Shown: positions 8,818 through 20,328, numbered from the stretch's first letter. The stretch is 64,000 bases of DNA from Nitrogeniibacter mangrovi (GCF_010983895.1 NZ_CP048836.1:3100001-3164000), one strand, 5' to 3'. Made by a program: numbers and translations. Notes: generated by a model not told the origin, from the letters alone.

Positions 8818-9684
8818 TCAGGCGAATTCATCACTCACCCGGTCGCGCAGGTCGTCGCAGTATTCATCGAGCCCCTCGGCATAGATGCCCAGTTCCTCCA
8901 TCACGTCCTCGCGGATGAGCAGCCATTCCGGCCAGGTCATGCGGTGCTCGAGCACGAACAGGTAGGTGGCCAGTTGCAGGATCGCCACCATGCTGCGCGC
9001 CGGATGCCTGTCGATCAGATGCAGATCGTGGTGATGCCGGATCGCGTCGATGACGAAGGCCGGCAGCCCCCAGTGGCGCGCCACCAGGGAGCCGACCACG
9101 CAGTGGTCGAGGTCGAGGCGACGATCTTCCTCGCGCACGCTCACCCATTGCGCCGAGGCCGCCGCGCCGGCGGCCAGCTCGCAGTAGTCCGGATAGCGCT
9201 GCATCAACAGCGGAATGCCGCAGTCGTGGAAGATACCGGCCAGAAAGGCCTGGTCCGGGAAGATGTTGCACACCGCGACCCGGTCCGCGGCAATGGCCGA
9301 AGCGTAGAGCGCCACATGGCCGGAACGGGCCCAGAAGCGCTGCATGGTTGCCGCATCGCCCGCGACCGCCTGCATGAGCGCAAAGCAGCGCGCCACGTTG
9401 AGCGACTGCTTGGTGCCCAGCAACTGCAGCACCTGCTCCAGGCTCTGGGGCGGTGCCGAGCGCCCGTAGCGCGACATGCGTGCCACCTTGAACAGCATCG
9501 CGACCAGGCCGGCGTCCGAGGCCATCTCGCGCGCCATGGAGCGGGTGTCGGCCTCGCCGGCGAGCACCATTTCCTCGATCCGCAGCAACAGATCGGGCCG
9601 TGGCGGCAGACGCAGCCCCGGGGCCAACGCGGCTTCGAGCAGCGCATCGCAGCCGTCGGACAGGGTCGGATTCGGGGCATTCAT
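8818..9684 (-). CDS. HDOD-domain signalling protein
   Basis: This 288-residue protein consists mainly of an HDOD domain, a divergent relative of HD hydrolases used in bacterial regulation. Features include an LRIEEMVLAGEAD start, a KVARMS..LEQVLQLLGTKQSLN helical region, FLAGIFHDCGIPLL, and a C-terminal DLDHCVVGSLVARHWGLP..IRHHHD segment. HD-like histidines and aspartates are present, but catalytic activity is not implied for this family. Start at ATG 9684 (MNAPNP); the longer open frame upstream is only an antisense-free extension through the glcF region. It lies 71 bases after glcF and may be read from the glc operon. Confidence 0.88.
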   Translation of the reverse strand: MNAPNPTLSDGCDALLEAALAPGLRLPPRPDLLLRIEEMVLAGEADTRSMAREMASDAGLVAMLFKVARMSRYGRSAPPQSLEQVLQLLGTKQSLNVARCFALMQAVAGDAATMQRFWARSGHVALYASAIAADRVAVCNIFPDQAFLAGIFHDCGIPLLMQRYPDYCELAAGAAASAQWVSVREEDRRLDLDHCVVGSLVARHWGLPAFVIDAIRHHHDLHLIDRHPARSMVAILQLATYLFVLEHRMTWPEWLLIREDVMEELGIYAEGLDEYCDDLRDRVSDEFA

Positions 9685-9755
9685 GCGCGTAGTTATCGGC
9701 CCGGCAGGCGCCGACTTGAGACCGGGTTCGCCCTCCGACCGGCGCCGCGCCGAAG

Positions 9756-10988
9756 CTACCCGTTCAAGCGCCGGTCGATCAGCTCGATCCAGTGCACCAC
9801 GGGGGTGTCGGTGCCGGCCGCCAGATGGGAGATGCAGCCGACATTGGCCGAGGCGATCTGGCCGGCACCGCCCGACGCCAACGCCGCCAGCTTGTTCTCG
9901 CGCAACCGGTTCGACAGCGCCGGCTGCAGCAGGGAGTACGTCCCCGCCGAACCGCAGCACAGGTGGGCGTCCGGCACCGGCGTGAGCACGAAGCCGGCCG
10001 CCATCAGCACCGACTCCACCCGGGTCTTGAGACGCAGGCCGTGCTGGAGCGTACACGGCGCGTGAAAGGCGAGCGGCTCGGGGCGCGCGCGCGCCGGCAG
10101 GCAGCGCTTGAGCGCATCGATGCGGTCGGCCAGCACCTCGCCGATGTCCTGCGTCAGCGCCGCCACGCGGGCGGCCTTGTCGGCATAGGCCGGATCGCCG
10201 GCCAGCAGGTGGCCGTAGTCCTTCACCTGCACGCCGCACGCCGAGGCGGTCATGACCAGGGCCTCGACCTCGCCGCGCTCGATGAGCGGCCACCAGGCGT
10301 CGATATTGCGTCGCGCGTCCGCCCGGCTGCCGCCGTGGTCGCTCAGGTGATGACGCACCGCGCCGCAGCATCCCGCGCCCGGCGCCTCGATCAGGGAAAT
10401 GCCCAGGGCGTCGAGCACGCGCGCGGTGGCGGCATTGACCGAAGGCATCATCGCCGGCTGGGCGCAACCGGCCAGTGCCAGCATGCGCCGCGCATGACGC
10501 GGCGCCGGCCAGGCCCCGGCCGGACGCAGCGGCGGCACCTTGTCCTTGAGCGTAGCGGGCAGCAGGGGGCGCACCATCCGCCCCGCCTTCATGGCCAGCC
10601 CGAACACGCCGGGGCGCGACACCAGCTCGCGCAGCGCCCAGCGTACGGTGCGCGCACCCGCCGGACGCCGTACCCGCTGATCGACCAGCACCCGCCCCAG
10701 ATCCACCAGGCGGCCGTAGGCCACGCCCGAGGGGCAGGTGGTCTCGCAGGCGCGGCAGGTCAGGCAGCGATCGAGGTGTTGCTGGGTCTTCGCCGTGACC
10801 GGCGCGCCTTCGAGCATCTGCTTGATCAGATAGATGCGTCCGCGCGGCCCGTCGAGCTCGTCGCCCAGCAACTGATAGGTCGGACAGGTGGCGGTGCAGA
10901 AGCCGCAATGCACGCACTTGCGCAGGATCGCGTCGGCCTCGCGCCCCACCTCGGTGTCCTTGATGAATTCGGCCAGTCGTGTCTGCAT
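9756..10988 (-). CDS. glcF: Glycolate oxidase iron-sulfur subunit
   Basis: GlcF passes electrons from the GlcD/GlcE flavin unit to the respiratory chain during glycolate oxidation to glyoxylate. The 410-residue protein shows two 4Fe-4S ferredoxin motifs (CVHCGFCTATCPTY near residue 25 and CLTCRACETTCPSGV near 77) and two CCG-type domains (GAGCCGAVRHH and LCCGSAGTYS), as in heterodisulfide-reductase-like proteins. It begins 3 bases after the glcE stop codon, so the two are co-translated. Confidence 0.96.
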   Translation of the reverse strand: MQTRLAEFIKDTEVGREADAILRKCVHCGFCTATCPTYQLLGDELDGPRGRIYLIKQMLEGAPVTAKTQQHLDRCLTCRACETTCPSGVAYGRLVDLGRVLVDQRVRRPAGARTVRWALRELVSRPGVFGLAMKAGRMVRPLLPATLKDKVPPLRPAGAWPAPRHARRMLALAGCAQPAMMPSVNAATARVLDALGISLIEAPGAGCCGAVRHHLSDHGGSRADARRNIDAWWPLIERGEVEALVMTASACGVQVKDYGHLLAGDPAYADKAARVAALTQDIGEVLADRIDALKRCLPARARPEPLAFHAPCTLQHGLRLKTRVESVLMAAGFVLTPVPDAHLCCGSAGTYSLLQPALSNRLRENKLAALASGGAGQIASANVGCISHLAAGTDTPVVHWIELIDRRLNG

Positions 10989-10991
10989 GGT

Positions 10992-12056
10992 TCAGCGTCC
11001 GTCGTAGAGCCGGCCCGGGCCGAAGATGCCGGCCGGATCGAATGCGTGCTTGAGGCGGGCCTGGAGGGTGTCCATGACCGGGTCGAGGGGGTGGAACACA
11101 CCGGCGGCACGGTCGCCGCCGCGAAACAGGGTGGCATGGCCGCCCAGCGCCCGGATCTGCTCGCGCACCTGCCCGGCGCGCTCCTCGCAGCGGAACCAGC
11201 GCTGCGCGCCGCCCCATTCGATGAGGCGGGCGCCGCCGAGCCCGAGCGGCGGGGTCACCGAGGGCAGCGACAAGCGCCACAGGGGTGCCTCAGCGGCAAA
11301 AAAGTCGTGCCGCTGCTCCCGAAGCCCGCGCCAGAACGCTTCCGCCGCAGCCGGCTCGAGCCGGTCGCCGCCAAGCTGACGGGCCGCGGCGGCCACCGCG
11401 GCCTCCGCCCCGGACAGGCGCACCCAGGCCTGCCCGTCGCACCATGCGGTAGCCGACACCGGCAGGGGCTCGCCAGCCCACTCGTTGAAGATCTCGATGG
11501 CGGAGGCCCCTTCCATCTCGAACTGCAGGGTGATCTCGGCCGCGGGCCGCGGCAGCACCTTGAAGGACACCTCGGTGATCAGCGCCAGGGTGCCGAGGGA
11601 GCCGGCCATGAGCCGCGACACGTCGTAGCCGGCGACGTTCTTCATCACCTCGCCGCCGAAATGCAACGCCTCGCCACGCCCGTCGATGACGCGCACCCCG
11701 AGCACGAAGTCGCGTACCGCGCCCGCCGTGGCGCGCCGGGGCCCCGACAGTCCGGCCGCCACGCAGCCCCCCACGGTGGCCCCTTCGCCGAAGTGCGGAG
11801 GTTCGAAACCGAGCATCTGTCCCTGCTCGGCCAGCACCCGCTCCAGCTCGGCCAGCGGCGTGCCCGCTCGCGCCGTCACCACCAGCTCGGTGGGCTCATA
11901 GCTGACGACGCCGGCGTGCGCGCGCGTATCGAGCACCTCGCCCGCCAGATGCTGCCCGTAGAAATCCTTGGTGCCGCCACCGCGGATGCGGATCGGCTGG
12001 CCACTCGCGGCGGCCTCGCGCACCCGCGCGCACCACGCCTCGATCTGATCGCTCAT
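10992..12056 (-). CDS. glcE: Glycolate oxidase FAD-binding subunit
   Basis: GlcE is the second, shorter FAD-binding protein of glycolate oxidase. The 354-residue sequence has a PCMH-type FAD domain: PIRIRGGGTKDF, VVSYEPTELVVTARAGTPL, GATVGGCVAAGLSGPRR and KNVAGYDVSRLMAGSLGTL. ATG 12056 is preceded by AAGGA and overlaps the stop codon of the small upstream gene by ATGA. A longer in-frame extension upstream lacks family similarity. It works with GlcD and GlcF at the inner membrane. Confidence 0.95.
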   Translation of the reverse strand: MSDQIEAWCARVREAAASGQPIRIRGGGTKDFYGQHLAGEVLDTRAHAGVVSYEPTELVVTARAGTPLAELERVLAEQGQMLGFEPPHFGEGATVGGCVAAGLSGPRRATAGAVRDFVLGVRVIDGRGEALHFGGEVMKNVAGYDVSRLMAGSLGTLALITEVSFKVLPRPAAEITLQFEMEGASAIEIFNEWAGEPLPVSATAWCDGQAWVRLSGAEAAVAAAARQLGGDRLEPAAAEAFWRGLREQRHDFFAAEAPLWRLSLPSVTPPLGLGGARLIEWGGAQRWFRCEERAGQVREQIRALGGHATLFRGGDRAAGVFHPLDPVMDTLQARLKHAFDPAGIFGPGRLYDGR

Positions 12057-12175
12057 GTGTTGTCCTTGTCCTGCGGCCGCCGCCGCCCCGGCAATGCGCG
12101 CAACGCCAGCCACGCCCCGATCAGGGAGAGCACCGGCACCGCGACGAAGAGAAACTGCACCCAGCCCCGGTGCAT
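12053..12175 (-). CDS. 40-residue single-span membrane peptide within the glc operon
   Basis: This small gene fills the space between glcD and glcE exactly. Its ATG overlaps the glcD stop (TGATG, bases 12177-12173) and its TGA overlaps the glcE ATG (ATGA, 12056-12053). GGAG lies about 7 bases before its start. The product begins MHRGW, has one hydrophobic helix of about 22 residues and ends in a basic hydrophilic tail (RRRPQDKDNT), so the N-in or N-out orientation should put the tail in the cytoplasm. I do not recognise a family. Overlaps on both sides and a ribosome site support a real gene. A membrane anchor or assembly peptide for GlcDEF is inferred only. Confidence 0.68.
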   Translation of the reverse strand: MHRGWVQFLFVAVPVLSLIGAWLALRALPGRRRPQDKDNT

Positions 12176-13686
12176 CAGAAGCGCTCCAGCTCCGGATGCG
12201 CCAGCTGGCCCTGATGCACATGCATGTGGCCGAACTCGGCGCAGCGATTCAGGGTCGGAATGGCCTTGCCCGGGTTGAGCAGGCCCTTCGGATCGAAGGC
12301 TGCCTTGACGCGGAAGAAAGTGGCGCGCTCGGCCTCGTTGAACTGCACGCACATCTGGTTGATCTTCTCCACCCCGACCCCGTGCTCGCCGGTCACCGTG
12401 CCGCCCAGGGCCACCGACAGCTCCAGGATCTCGCTGCCGAAGTGCTCCGCACGTTCCAGCTCGCCGGGCACGTTGGCATCGAAGAGGATGAGTGGATGCA
12501 GGTTGCCGTCACCGGCATGGAACACGTTCATGCAGCGCAGGCCGTACCGGGTCTCCATGTCCGCGATCGCCTGAAGCATCTCGCCCAGGCGTTTGCGCGG
12601 GATGGTGCCGTCCATGCAGTAGTAGTCGGCCGAAATCCGCCCCGCCGCCGGGAAGGCCGCCTTGCGCCCGGCCCAGAACACCAGCCGCTCGCCCTCGTCG
12701 CGCGAGACCCGGATCTCGGTGGCGCCGCTGGCCTCCAGCACCTGACGCACGCGCGCCACCTCCTCGGCCACCTCCTCGGGGGTGCCGTCCGACTCGCACA
12801 GCAGGATCGCCTTGGCGTCGAGCGGATAGCCGGCATGGACGAATTCCTCCACCGCGGCCGTCGCCGGCTGGTCCATCATCTCGAGCCCGGCCGGGATGAT
12901 GCCGGCGGCGATCACCGCCGCCACCGCATCGCCCGCCTTGATCACGTCGTCGAAGGCGGCCAGCACGCATTGGGCCAACAGCGGTTTGGGCGTGAGTTTG
13001 ACGGTGATCTCGGTGATGACCGCCAGCATGCCTTCCGAGCCATGCAGCAGCGCCAGCACGTCGTAGCCCGGCGCATCCAGGCCGAGGCCGCCGAACTCGA
13101 CGATGTCGCCCTCGATGGTCACCGCACGCACGCGCAGGACGTTGTGCACCGTGAGCCCGTACTTGAGGCAATGCACCCCGCCCGCGTTCTCGGCCACGTT
13201 GCCGCCGATGGAACAGGCGATCTGGGAGGACGGATCGGGCGCGTAGTAAAGCCCGTGGACGGCGGCTGCCTCGGAGATGGCGAGGTTGCGCACGCCGGGC
13301 TGGACCGTGGCGGTGCGCGAGCGCGGATCGACCGTGACGATGCGATTGAACCGCGCCAGCGACAGCAGCACGCCATGGGCGTGGGGCAAGGCGCCACCGG
13401 ACAGGCCGGTACCCGAACCGCGCGCCACCACCGGCACCCCCATGGTCTGGCAGATGCGCAGCACCTCGACGACCTGCGCCTCGGTATCCGGCAACGCCAC
13501 CGCCAGCGGCACCTGCCGGTAGATGGACAGGCCGTCGCACTCGTAGGGACGCAGATCCTCCTCCTCGTGCATCAGCCCGTGTGCCGGCAGCACCGCCGCC
13601 AGCGCCGCCAGTACGGCCGCGCGATCCACCGCCGAGAAGTCGGCATCGCGCGCCGCGTTGGCGGGCACGTCGGTCATCGTCGTCAT
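12175..13686 (-). CDS. glcD: Glycolate oxidase subunit GlcD (FAD-linked)
   Basis: GlcD is the main FAD-linked subunit that oxidises glycolate (and possibly D-lactate) to the oxo acid. The 503-residue protein has the PCMH FAD fold (PVVARGSGTGLSGGALPH, SSQIACSIGGNVAENAGG, KYGLTVHNVLRVR) and a FAD-oxidase C-terminal domain ending with NVFHAGDGNLHPLI and TGEHGVGVEK. ATG 13686 follows a GGAGGGGGAG sequence and overlaps the stop of the GntR regulator by ATGA. Three in-frame upstream starts would lengthen it by up to 15 codons without gain. Confidence 0.96.
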   Translation of the reverse strand: MTTMTDVPANAARDADFSAVDRAAVLAALAAVLPAHGLMHEEEDLRPYECDGLSIYRQVPLAVALPDTEAQVVEVLRICQTMGVPVVARGSGTGLSGGALPHAHGVLLSLARFNRIVTVDPRSRTATVQPGVRNLAISEAAAVHGLYYAPDPSSQIACSIGGNVAENAGGVHCLKYGLTVHNVLRVRAVTIEGDIVEFGGLGLDAPGYDVLALLHGSEGMLAVITEITVKLTPKPLLAQCVLAAFDDVIKAGDAVAAVIAAGIIPAGLEMMDQPATAAVEEFVHAGYPLDAKAILLCESDGTPEEVAEEVARVRQVLEASGATEIRVSRDEGERLVFWAGRKAAFPAAGRISADYYCMDGTIPRKRLGEMLQAIADMETRYGLRCMNVFHAGDGNLHPLILFDANVPGELERAEHFGSEILELSVALGGTVTGEHGVGVEKINQMCVQFNEAERATFFRVKAAFDPKGLLNPGKAIPTLNRCAEFGHMHVHQGQLAHPELERF

Positions 13687-14444
13687 TGCTCCCCCTCCCA
13701 TTCGGGCACCATCCGTGGTGCCTCGTCCCAATCACTTGCATCCACACCCAGGCGCGCCGCCGCATGAACCAGATGGGCGCGGGCCGCGGCCCGCGCCGCA
13801 CTGACATCCTGCGCCAGGATGGCGTCGAACAGCTGGTGATGCTCCCGCTGCGAATCGCGCGCCCAGCCCTGGGCATGGCCCCGCGCATCCCAGGTGGGCA
13901 CGCGCGAGGCGAAGAACTGTCCGCCCATGAAGCGGATGAAGCGCCCCACGGCCGGGTTGCCGGTCGCCGCGGCCACCGCGGTGTGGAAGGCGTCGTCGGC
14001 TTCGGTGCCGTCCTCGCCACGGGCCAGCGCGTCGTCCATACCCCCGAGCGCCTCGCGCAGCGCCGCCAGATCGGCCGCCGTGCGCCGGCGCGCGGCCATC
14101 GCCGCCGCCGCCGTCTCGACGATGTAGCGCAGCTCGAAAACATGGTCGAGGGCTTCGCCCGCTGCCCCCGCCCCCGAGGCCGCGAGCCGGAACGTGGCCG
14201 CCCCCGGGCGCGCCGCCACGAAGGCACCGGCGCCCTGCCGGGTGGTGATCAAGCCCTCCGCCTTGAGCCGGGACACGGCCTCGCGCACCACCGCGCGTGA
14301 GACGCCGAACTCGCTCGCCAGGGTCTTTTCCGTCGGCAGGCGACCTCCGGGCGCGAGGCGGCCGTCGCGGATCCACTGCTCGATGGACTGCGACACGGTC
14401 TCGCTCAGATGAGAAGGACGCACCAAGGGCGCCATTGGCGTCAT
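13683..14444 (-). CDS. FadR-subfamily GntR transcription regulator of the glc operon
   Basis: This 253-residue regulator has a GntR winged-helix domain (residues about 15-80, with LPTEKTLASEFGVSR and AVVREAVSRLKAEGL) and a C-terminal FCD effector domain whose His residues (FHTAV, REHHQLF, HLVHAAA) fit metal or carboxylate binding. It overlaps glcD by ATGA. A glycolate- or lactate-type hydroxy acid as ligand is inferred from context, as in GlcC and LldR. A perfect 13-bp palindrome lies 13 bases upstream of its start, so autoregulation together with the operon is likely. Whether it represses or activates cannot be seen. Confidence 0.92.
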   Translation of the reverse strand: MTPMAPLVRPSHLSETVSQSIEQWIRDGRLAPGGRLPTEKTLASEFGVSRAVVREAVSRLKAEGLITTRQGAGAFVAARPGAATFRLAASGAGAAGEALDHVFELRYIVETAAAAMAARRRTAADLAALREALGGMDDALARGEDGTEADDAFHTAVAAATGNPAVGRFIRFMGGQFFASRVPTWDARGHAQGWARDSQREHHQLFDAILAQDVSAARAAARAHLVHAAARLGVDASDWDEAPRMVPEWEGEQ

Positions 14445-14457
14445 ATGAATTGATCAG

Positions 14458-14470
14458 GTTGTCTGACAAC
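14458..14470. promoter_or_regulatory. Palindromic operator for the GntR regulator
   Basis: GTTGTCTGACAAC is a perfect inverted repeat around one central base. It contains the TnGTnnnACnA pattern typical of FadR-subfamily operators and lies just upstream of the regulator gene, in the 152-base divergent region shared with sulP. Confidence 0.7.
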
Positions 14471-14596
14471 TTTGATGCAAAGTGTAGCGACCCGCCACCA
14501 AAATGCAAGTGGCACGGCGGCACGCCTCGCAACGCCGGCGTGCGCCCCGTCAGCAGACGCGGTTTGCTAACATGCGGCGACATCCCAAGAGCCGCC

Positions 14597-16330
14597 ATGA
14601 ACGACCATCGCCCCGTATTGCCGCGACTGCTCCCCTTCCTGCGCTGGCCGGCGGTGTGGGCGCAACAGGGCCTGCGTGGCGACCTGATCGCCGGCATCAG
14701 CGTGGCGCTGGTGATGGTGCCGCAATCGCTCGCCTACGCCCAGCTGGCGGGCTTCCCGCCCCAATACGGCCTGTACGCGGCCATGCTGCCGGCCATCGTC
14801 GCCGCCCTGTTCGGCTCCTGCGCCTTCCTGTCGACCGGCGCCGTCGCCCTCACCGGCATGCTCACCGCCGCCAGCCTGTCGCCACTGGCGCCGGGTGGAT
14901 CGCCTGCCTTCATCGCCCTCGGCGTCACCCTGGCCCTGGTCGCCGGCCTCATCCAGCTACTGCTCGGCCTGCTGCGCCAGGGCTGGGTACTGAACCTGTT
15001 CTCGCGGCCCGTATTTTCCGGCTTCACCAACGCCGCCACGCTGCTGATCTGTTTCTCCCAGTTGCCGATCCTGATCGGCGCCCCGGGACAACGCTCGAGC
15101 CACCTCGCGGACGAGTTCATGCGCATCGCCAACACGCTGATGCACCCCCATCTCCCCACCCTGGGTTTCGGCCTCGCGACCCTGGCGGCCCTGCTGCTGC
15201 TCCGGCGCTTCGCGCCGCGCCTGCCCGGCGTGCTGATCGTCGTGGTGGCGGCGCTTGCCGCCTCGGACATGCTTGGTTTCGCGGCGACCGGCGGTGCCGT
15301 GGTCGGCCACGTTCCACGCGCCCTGCCCCACCTCGGCTGGCCGCCCCTGCCCGACTGGGACACGCTGGGCAACCTGCTGCCCGTCGCGTTCGTCGTCGCC
15401 CTGGTGAGCTTTCTCGAGGCCGCCGCGAGCGCCAAGCGCCTGTCGGATCAAGCCGGCGCGCACTGGGATGAAAACCAGGAGCTGATCGGGCAGGGCCTGG
15501 GAAAACTGGCCGCCGCGCTGTCGGGCACGCTGCCGACCAGCGCCTCGTTCTCACGCTCGGCCCTGAATTTCAGCACCGGCGCCCGCACCGGACTGTCCCA
15601 ACTCATCACCGCCGGCCTCGTCGTCGCCGCCACCGTCAGCCTCGCCCACCAGCTGTACGCGCTGCCCAAGGCAGTCCTTGCCGCGATCATCCTGCACGCG
15701 GTCGGCAATCTGTTCGACCGGCGCGCCATGGCCCGCGCCTGGCACGTGGACCGGGACGACGGCGTGGCCGCGTGGGTCACTTTCGCGGCCACGCTGGTGT
15801 TCGCCCCCAACATCCAGAACGGCATCCTCACCGGACTGCTGCTGTCGCTCTCGCTGTTGATCTGGCGCAGCATGAAGCCGCGCATCGCCCTGCTCGGTCT
15901 GCACGAGGACGGCACCTATCGCGACCTGGAACGCTTCGATCTCGCCCACCCCCATCCGCGCATGACCATTCTCCGCTTCGACGGCGCCCTGCATTTCGTC
16001 AACGCCGTACGGTTCACCGAAGCAGTCGACTGGGCGCGCCGGGCCCAGCCCGAGGTGGCGATCGTGCTGCTCTCCGGCGCGGGCATCAACGCCATCGACA
16101 GCACCGGGCTCGACGCCCTGGCACAGGTGACCCAACGCATGCACGACGCCGGCCAGACCCTGGCCATCTGCGGCCTGAAGAAACAGGTCGTCGATGTGCT
16201 CGAACGCGACGCGCTCTGGCGGCAGCTGGCACCCCATGCCGCCTACCGCCACGAACAAGCCGCCATCGAGGCGCTGCGTCCTCTCCTGAACCCGGAAAAA
16301 ACCTTTGACAACACGAACTTGCACCCATAG
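14597..16330 (+). CDS. SulP-family anion transporter with STAS domain
   Basis: This 577-residue inner-membrane protein belongs to the SulP (SLC26) family of sulfate, bicarbonate or dicarboxylate carriers. The signature [24 protein letters not shown] is at the N-terminus, about 12-14 membrane spans follow, and a cytoplasmic STAS domain starts near residue 455 ([15 protein letters not shown], then [18 protein letters not shown]). ATG 14597 is the start; a longer open frame upstream covers the intergenic region and the divergent regulator. The substrate is not predictable from sequence. Its TAG stop lies inside the -10 box of the rplU promoter. Confidence 0.93.
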   Translation: MNDHRPVLPRLLPFLRWPAVWAQQGLRGDLIAGISVALVMVPQSLAYAQLAGFPPQYGLYAAMLPAIVAALFGSCAFLSTGAVALTGMLTAASLSPLAPGGSPAFIALGVTLALVAGLIQLLLGLLRQGWVLNLFSRPVFSGFTNAATLLICFSQLPILIGAPGQRSSHLADEFMRIANTLMHPHLPTLGFGLATLAALLLLRRFAPRLPGVLIVVVAALAASDMLGFAATGGAVVGHVPRALPHLGWPPLPDWDTLGNLLPVAFVVALVSFLEAAASAKRLSDQAGAHWDENQELIGQGLGKLAAALSGTLPTSASFSRSALNFSTGARTGLSQLITAGLVVAATVSLAHQLYALPKAVLAAIILHAVGNLFDRRAMARAWHVDRDDGVAAWVTFAATLVFAPNIQNGILTGLLLSLSLLIWRSMKPRIALLGLHEDGTYRDLERFDLAHPHPRMTILRFDGALHFVNAVRFTEAVDWARRAQPEVAIVLLSGAGINAIDSTGLDALAQVTQRMHDAGQTLAICGLKKQVVDVLERDALWRQLAPHAAYRHEQAAIEALRPLLNPEKTFDNTNLHP

Positions 16331-16333
16331 AAT
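16305..16333 (+). promoter_or_regulatory. Sigma-70 promoter for rplU-rpmA
   Basis: TTGACA (16305-16310), a 17-base spacer and TAGAAT (16328-16333) make a near-consensus promoter 41 bases before rplU. It overlaps the last codons and the stop codon of sulP. Confidence 0.8.
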
Positions 16334-16373
16334 TTCGTGTTTCGCGTTTTTCCGATTAACTGGAGCACATTCC

Positions 16374-16685
16374 ATGTATGCGGTCATAAAAACCGGTGGC
16401 AAGCAGTATCGCGTGTCGGCCGGCCAAAAGATCAAGGTAGAACAGATGCCGGCAGACGTGGGCTCGGAAATCACCCTCGACCAGGTTCTCATGGTCGGGG
16501 AAGGCGAGTCGGTCAAGATCGGCACGCCGGTGGTTGACGGTGCCACGGTGAAAGCCACGGTGCTTTCGCAAGGTCGTCACGACAAGGTCAAGATTTTCAA
16601 GATGCGCCGTCGCAAGCACTACATCAAGCATCAGGGCCATCGTCAGAACTACACCGAACTTCGCATCGAGGCGATTTCGGCCTAA
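16374..16685 (+). CDS. rplU: 50S ribosomal protein L21
   Basis: L21 binds 23S rRNA in the large subunit. The 103-residue protein begins [14 protein letters not shown] and carries the C-terminal [20 protein letters not shown] signature. ATG 16374 is preceded by GGAG at 16362-16365. It heads the usual rplU-rpmA-obgE cluster, with a strong promoter just upstream. Confidence 0.98.
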   Translation: MYAVIKTGGKQYRVSAGQKIKVEQMPADVGSEITLDQVLMVGEGESVKIGTPVVDGATVKATVLSQGRHDKVKIFKMRRRKHYIKHQGHRQNYTELRIEAISA

Positions 16686-16703
16686 CCGGACAGGAGATAC
16701 GTC

Positions 16704-16967
16704 ATGGCACACAAAAAAGCCGGCGGTAGTTCCCGCAACGGTCGCGAATCAGAATCAAAACGCCTGGGCGTCAAGCGCTACGGTGGTCAGCTGGTTCCGG
16801 CAGGCAACATCCTCATCCGCCAGCGTGGTACCGAGTATCACCCGGGTGAGAACGTGGGCATCGGCAAGGACCACACCCTGTTCGCGCTGAAAGACGGCAC
16901 GGTTCAGTTTTCCGTGCGCGGCAAGAACAAGCGCCGTACCGTGTCCATCGTGCCGGTGACCGAGTAA
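16704..16967 (+). CDS. rpmA: 50S ribosomal protein L27
   Basis: L27 sits at the peptidyl transferase centre. The 87-residue protein has the typical [16 protein letters not shown]-like N-terminus with no removable leader, and ends with [19 protein letters not shown] lies at 16692-16696. It is 18 bases downstream of rplU and followed by a strong terminator-like hairpin. Confidence 0.98.
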   Translation: MAHKKAGGSSRNGRESESKRLGVKRYGGQLVPAGNILIRQRGTEYHPGENVGIGKDHTLFALKDGTVQFSVRGKNKRRTVSIVPVTE

Positions 16968-16994
16968 CGCTCGGTCGCTCGCAGGACACGACAG

Positions 16995-19229
<2,235 letters not shown>

Positions 19230-19265
19230 CCCCGAAGGCCACATCCAAGATGTCAGCAGGTCAAC

Positions 19266-19296
19266 AAAAAAACAGCCCCGAAGGGCTGTTTTTTTT
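19266..19296. terminator. Bidirectional terminator between proB and the PEP-CTERM gene
   Basis: An A run, ACAGCCC, the loop CGAA, GGGCTGT and a long T run form a symmetric hairpin that can end both convergent transcripts. Confidence 0.9.
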
Positions 19297-19309
19297 GGGC
19301 TGGATCCGA

Positions 19310-20275
19310 TCAGGCCTTGCGGCGACGGGAAGCAGCCAGACCGAGAAGACCGAGGCCGAGGATCGACAGGGTCGCCGGCTCCGGCACGCGGTTGATCGTC
19401 GCCGGGTCGTTACTGGCGAAGATGAACGGAGAGGCACCGTTCCCGAGCAGCACGTTGCTGGAGTTGTACTCGATCTCCGACGTTGCCACGAACTGCGTGC
19501 AGTTGACCGCCGGGTTGGCGATCTCGGCCGGCGAGCAGATCTGGCTGGCGGACACGCCACCGACGAGGCTCTCGTTCAGGTCGTTGATGAGGTTGAGCGT
19601 ACCGCCGTTGTAGGCAGCGCCCAGCAGCATCAGGTTCAGACCGAGGTAGCTCTCGGTGGTGGTCGCGGTACCCGGCGCGGTCTGATCGTCAATCGCGTAG
19701 GCGAAGCCACCGTTGTTGCCGGCCGCGATGCCGAGGCTGGCCCAGAGGGTGCCGTCGGTCGCCAGGTTGATGATGTCCATGACGCTACCGCTCGTGGTCT
19801 GCGTGAAGGCCGTTGCGCCGCCATCCACGTAGAAGCGGAACATCTCACCAGCAGCCAGGATGCCGAACGGATCGGAAGCCACGGTACCGAAGGTGATCTG
19901 GGCGGCTGCCGAACCGGCAGCGCTCAGCCCCGTCACTTCCTGGGCAAAGTAGCCCTGGAACTGATCGGTGCCGGACTGATACCAGGAGCTGCCGTCCGCG
20001 TGATCGATGTTCTGAACGCGCAGGACACCGGCGAACACGTCACCGACCATCACGTTACCGGCGATGGTCGGGTCGACCAGCTGGTAGCCAGCCGGGGCGT
20101 CTGCGTTTGCCAGACAGCCGCCAGCGGCCGCGCACTGTGCGTCGGTCCGGTACTGGTTTTCGAGGTTGTTGTAATAGATGCTGTTGCTACCGGCTTCGAT
20201 CACCGGCGCGGCAAAGGCAGAGCCAACCACCAGGCTTGCGGCTGCCGCGATCATCGCATGTTTGACTTGTTTCAC
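19310..20275 (-). CDS. PEP-CTERM sorting-domain surface protein
   Basis: This 321-residue protein is a substrate for an exosortase. It has a signal peptide (cleavage likely after residue 22, SAFA|AP), a low-complexity Ala, Gly, Thr and Asn-rich body with no recognised catalytic motif, and a C-terminal tail with VPEP at 297-300, a hydrophobic helix of about 14 residues and the basic end SRRRKA. Exosortase is expected to cut near the PEP motif and free the protein for the surface or the extracellular matrix. The start codon is GTG, 8 bases after GGAGAAG. A sigma-54 promoter lies about 55 bases upstream. Four Cys residues occur in the mature part (two near 43-54). Confidence 0.93.
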   Translation of the reverse strand: MKQVKHAMIAAAASLVVGSAFAAPVIEAGSNSIYYNNLENQYRTDAQCAAAGGCLANADAPAGYQLVDPTIAGNVMVGDVFAGVLRVQNIDHADGSSWYQSGTDQFQGYFAQEVTGLSAAGSAAAQITFGTVASDPFGILAAGEMFRFYVDGGATAFTQTTSGSVMDIINLATDGTLWASLGIAAGNNGGFAYAIDDQTAPGTATTTESYLGLNLMLLGAAYNGGTLNLINDLNESLVGGVSASQICSPAEIANPAVNCTQFVATSEIEYNSSNVLLGNGASPFIFASNDPATINRVPEPATLSILGLGLLGLAASRRRKA

Positions 20276-20328
20276 AATTCTTCTCCGGTCGGTTAGGAGG
20301 CTGTGCCGTTGTTGGCTGGCTCTCTATA

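Noticed and set aside
8616-8834. 72-codon frame between the PP2C and HDOD genes
   Set aside because: Overlaps both neighbours, Pro/Ala-rich, no similarity; likely intergenic.
8818-11280. An 820-codon frame combining the HDOD gene and upstream sequence
   Set aside because: Residues before MNAPNPTL have no family match and overlap glcF and glcE in another frame; ATG 9684 is the sensible start.
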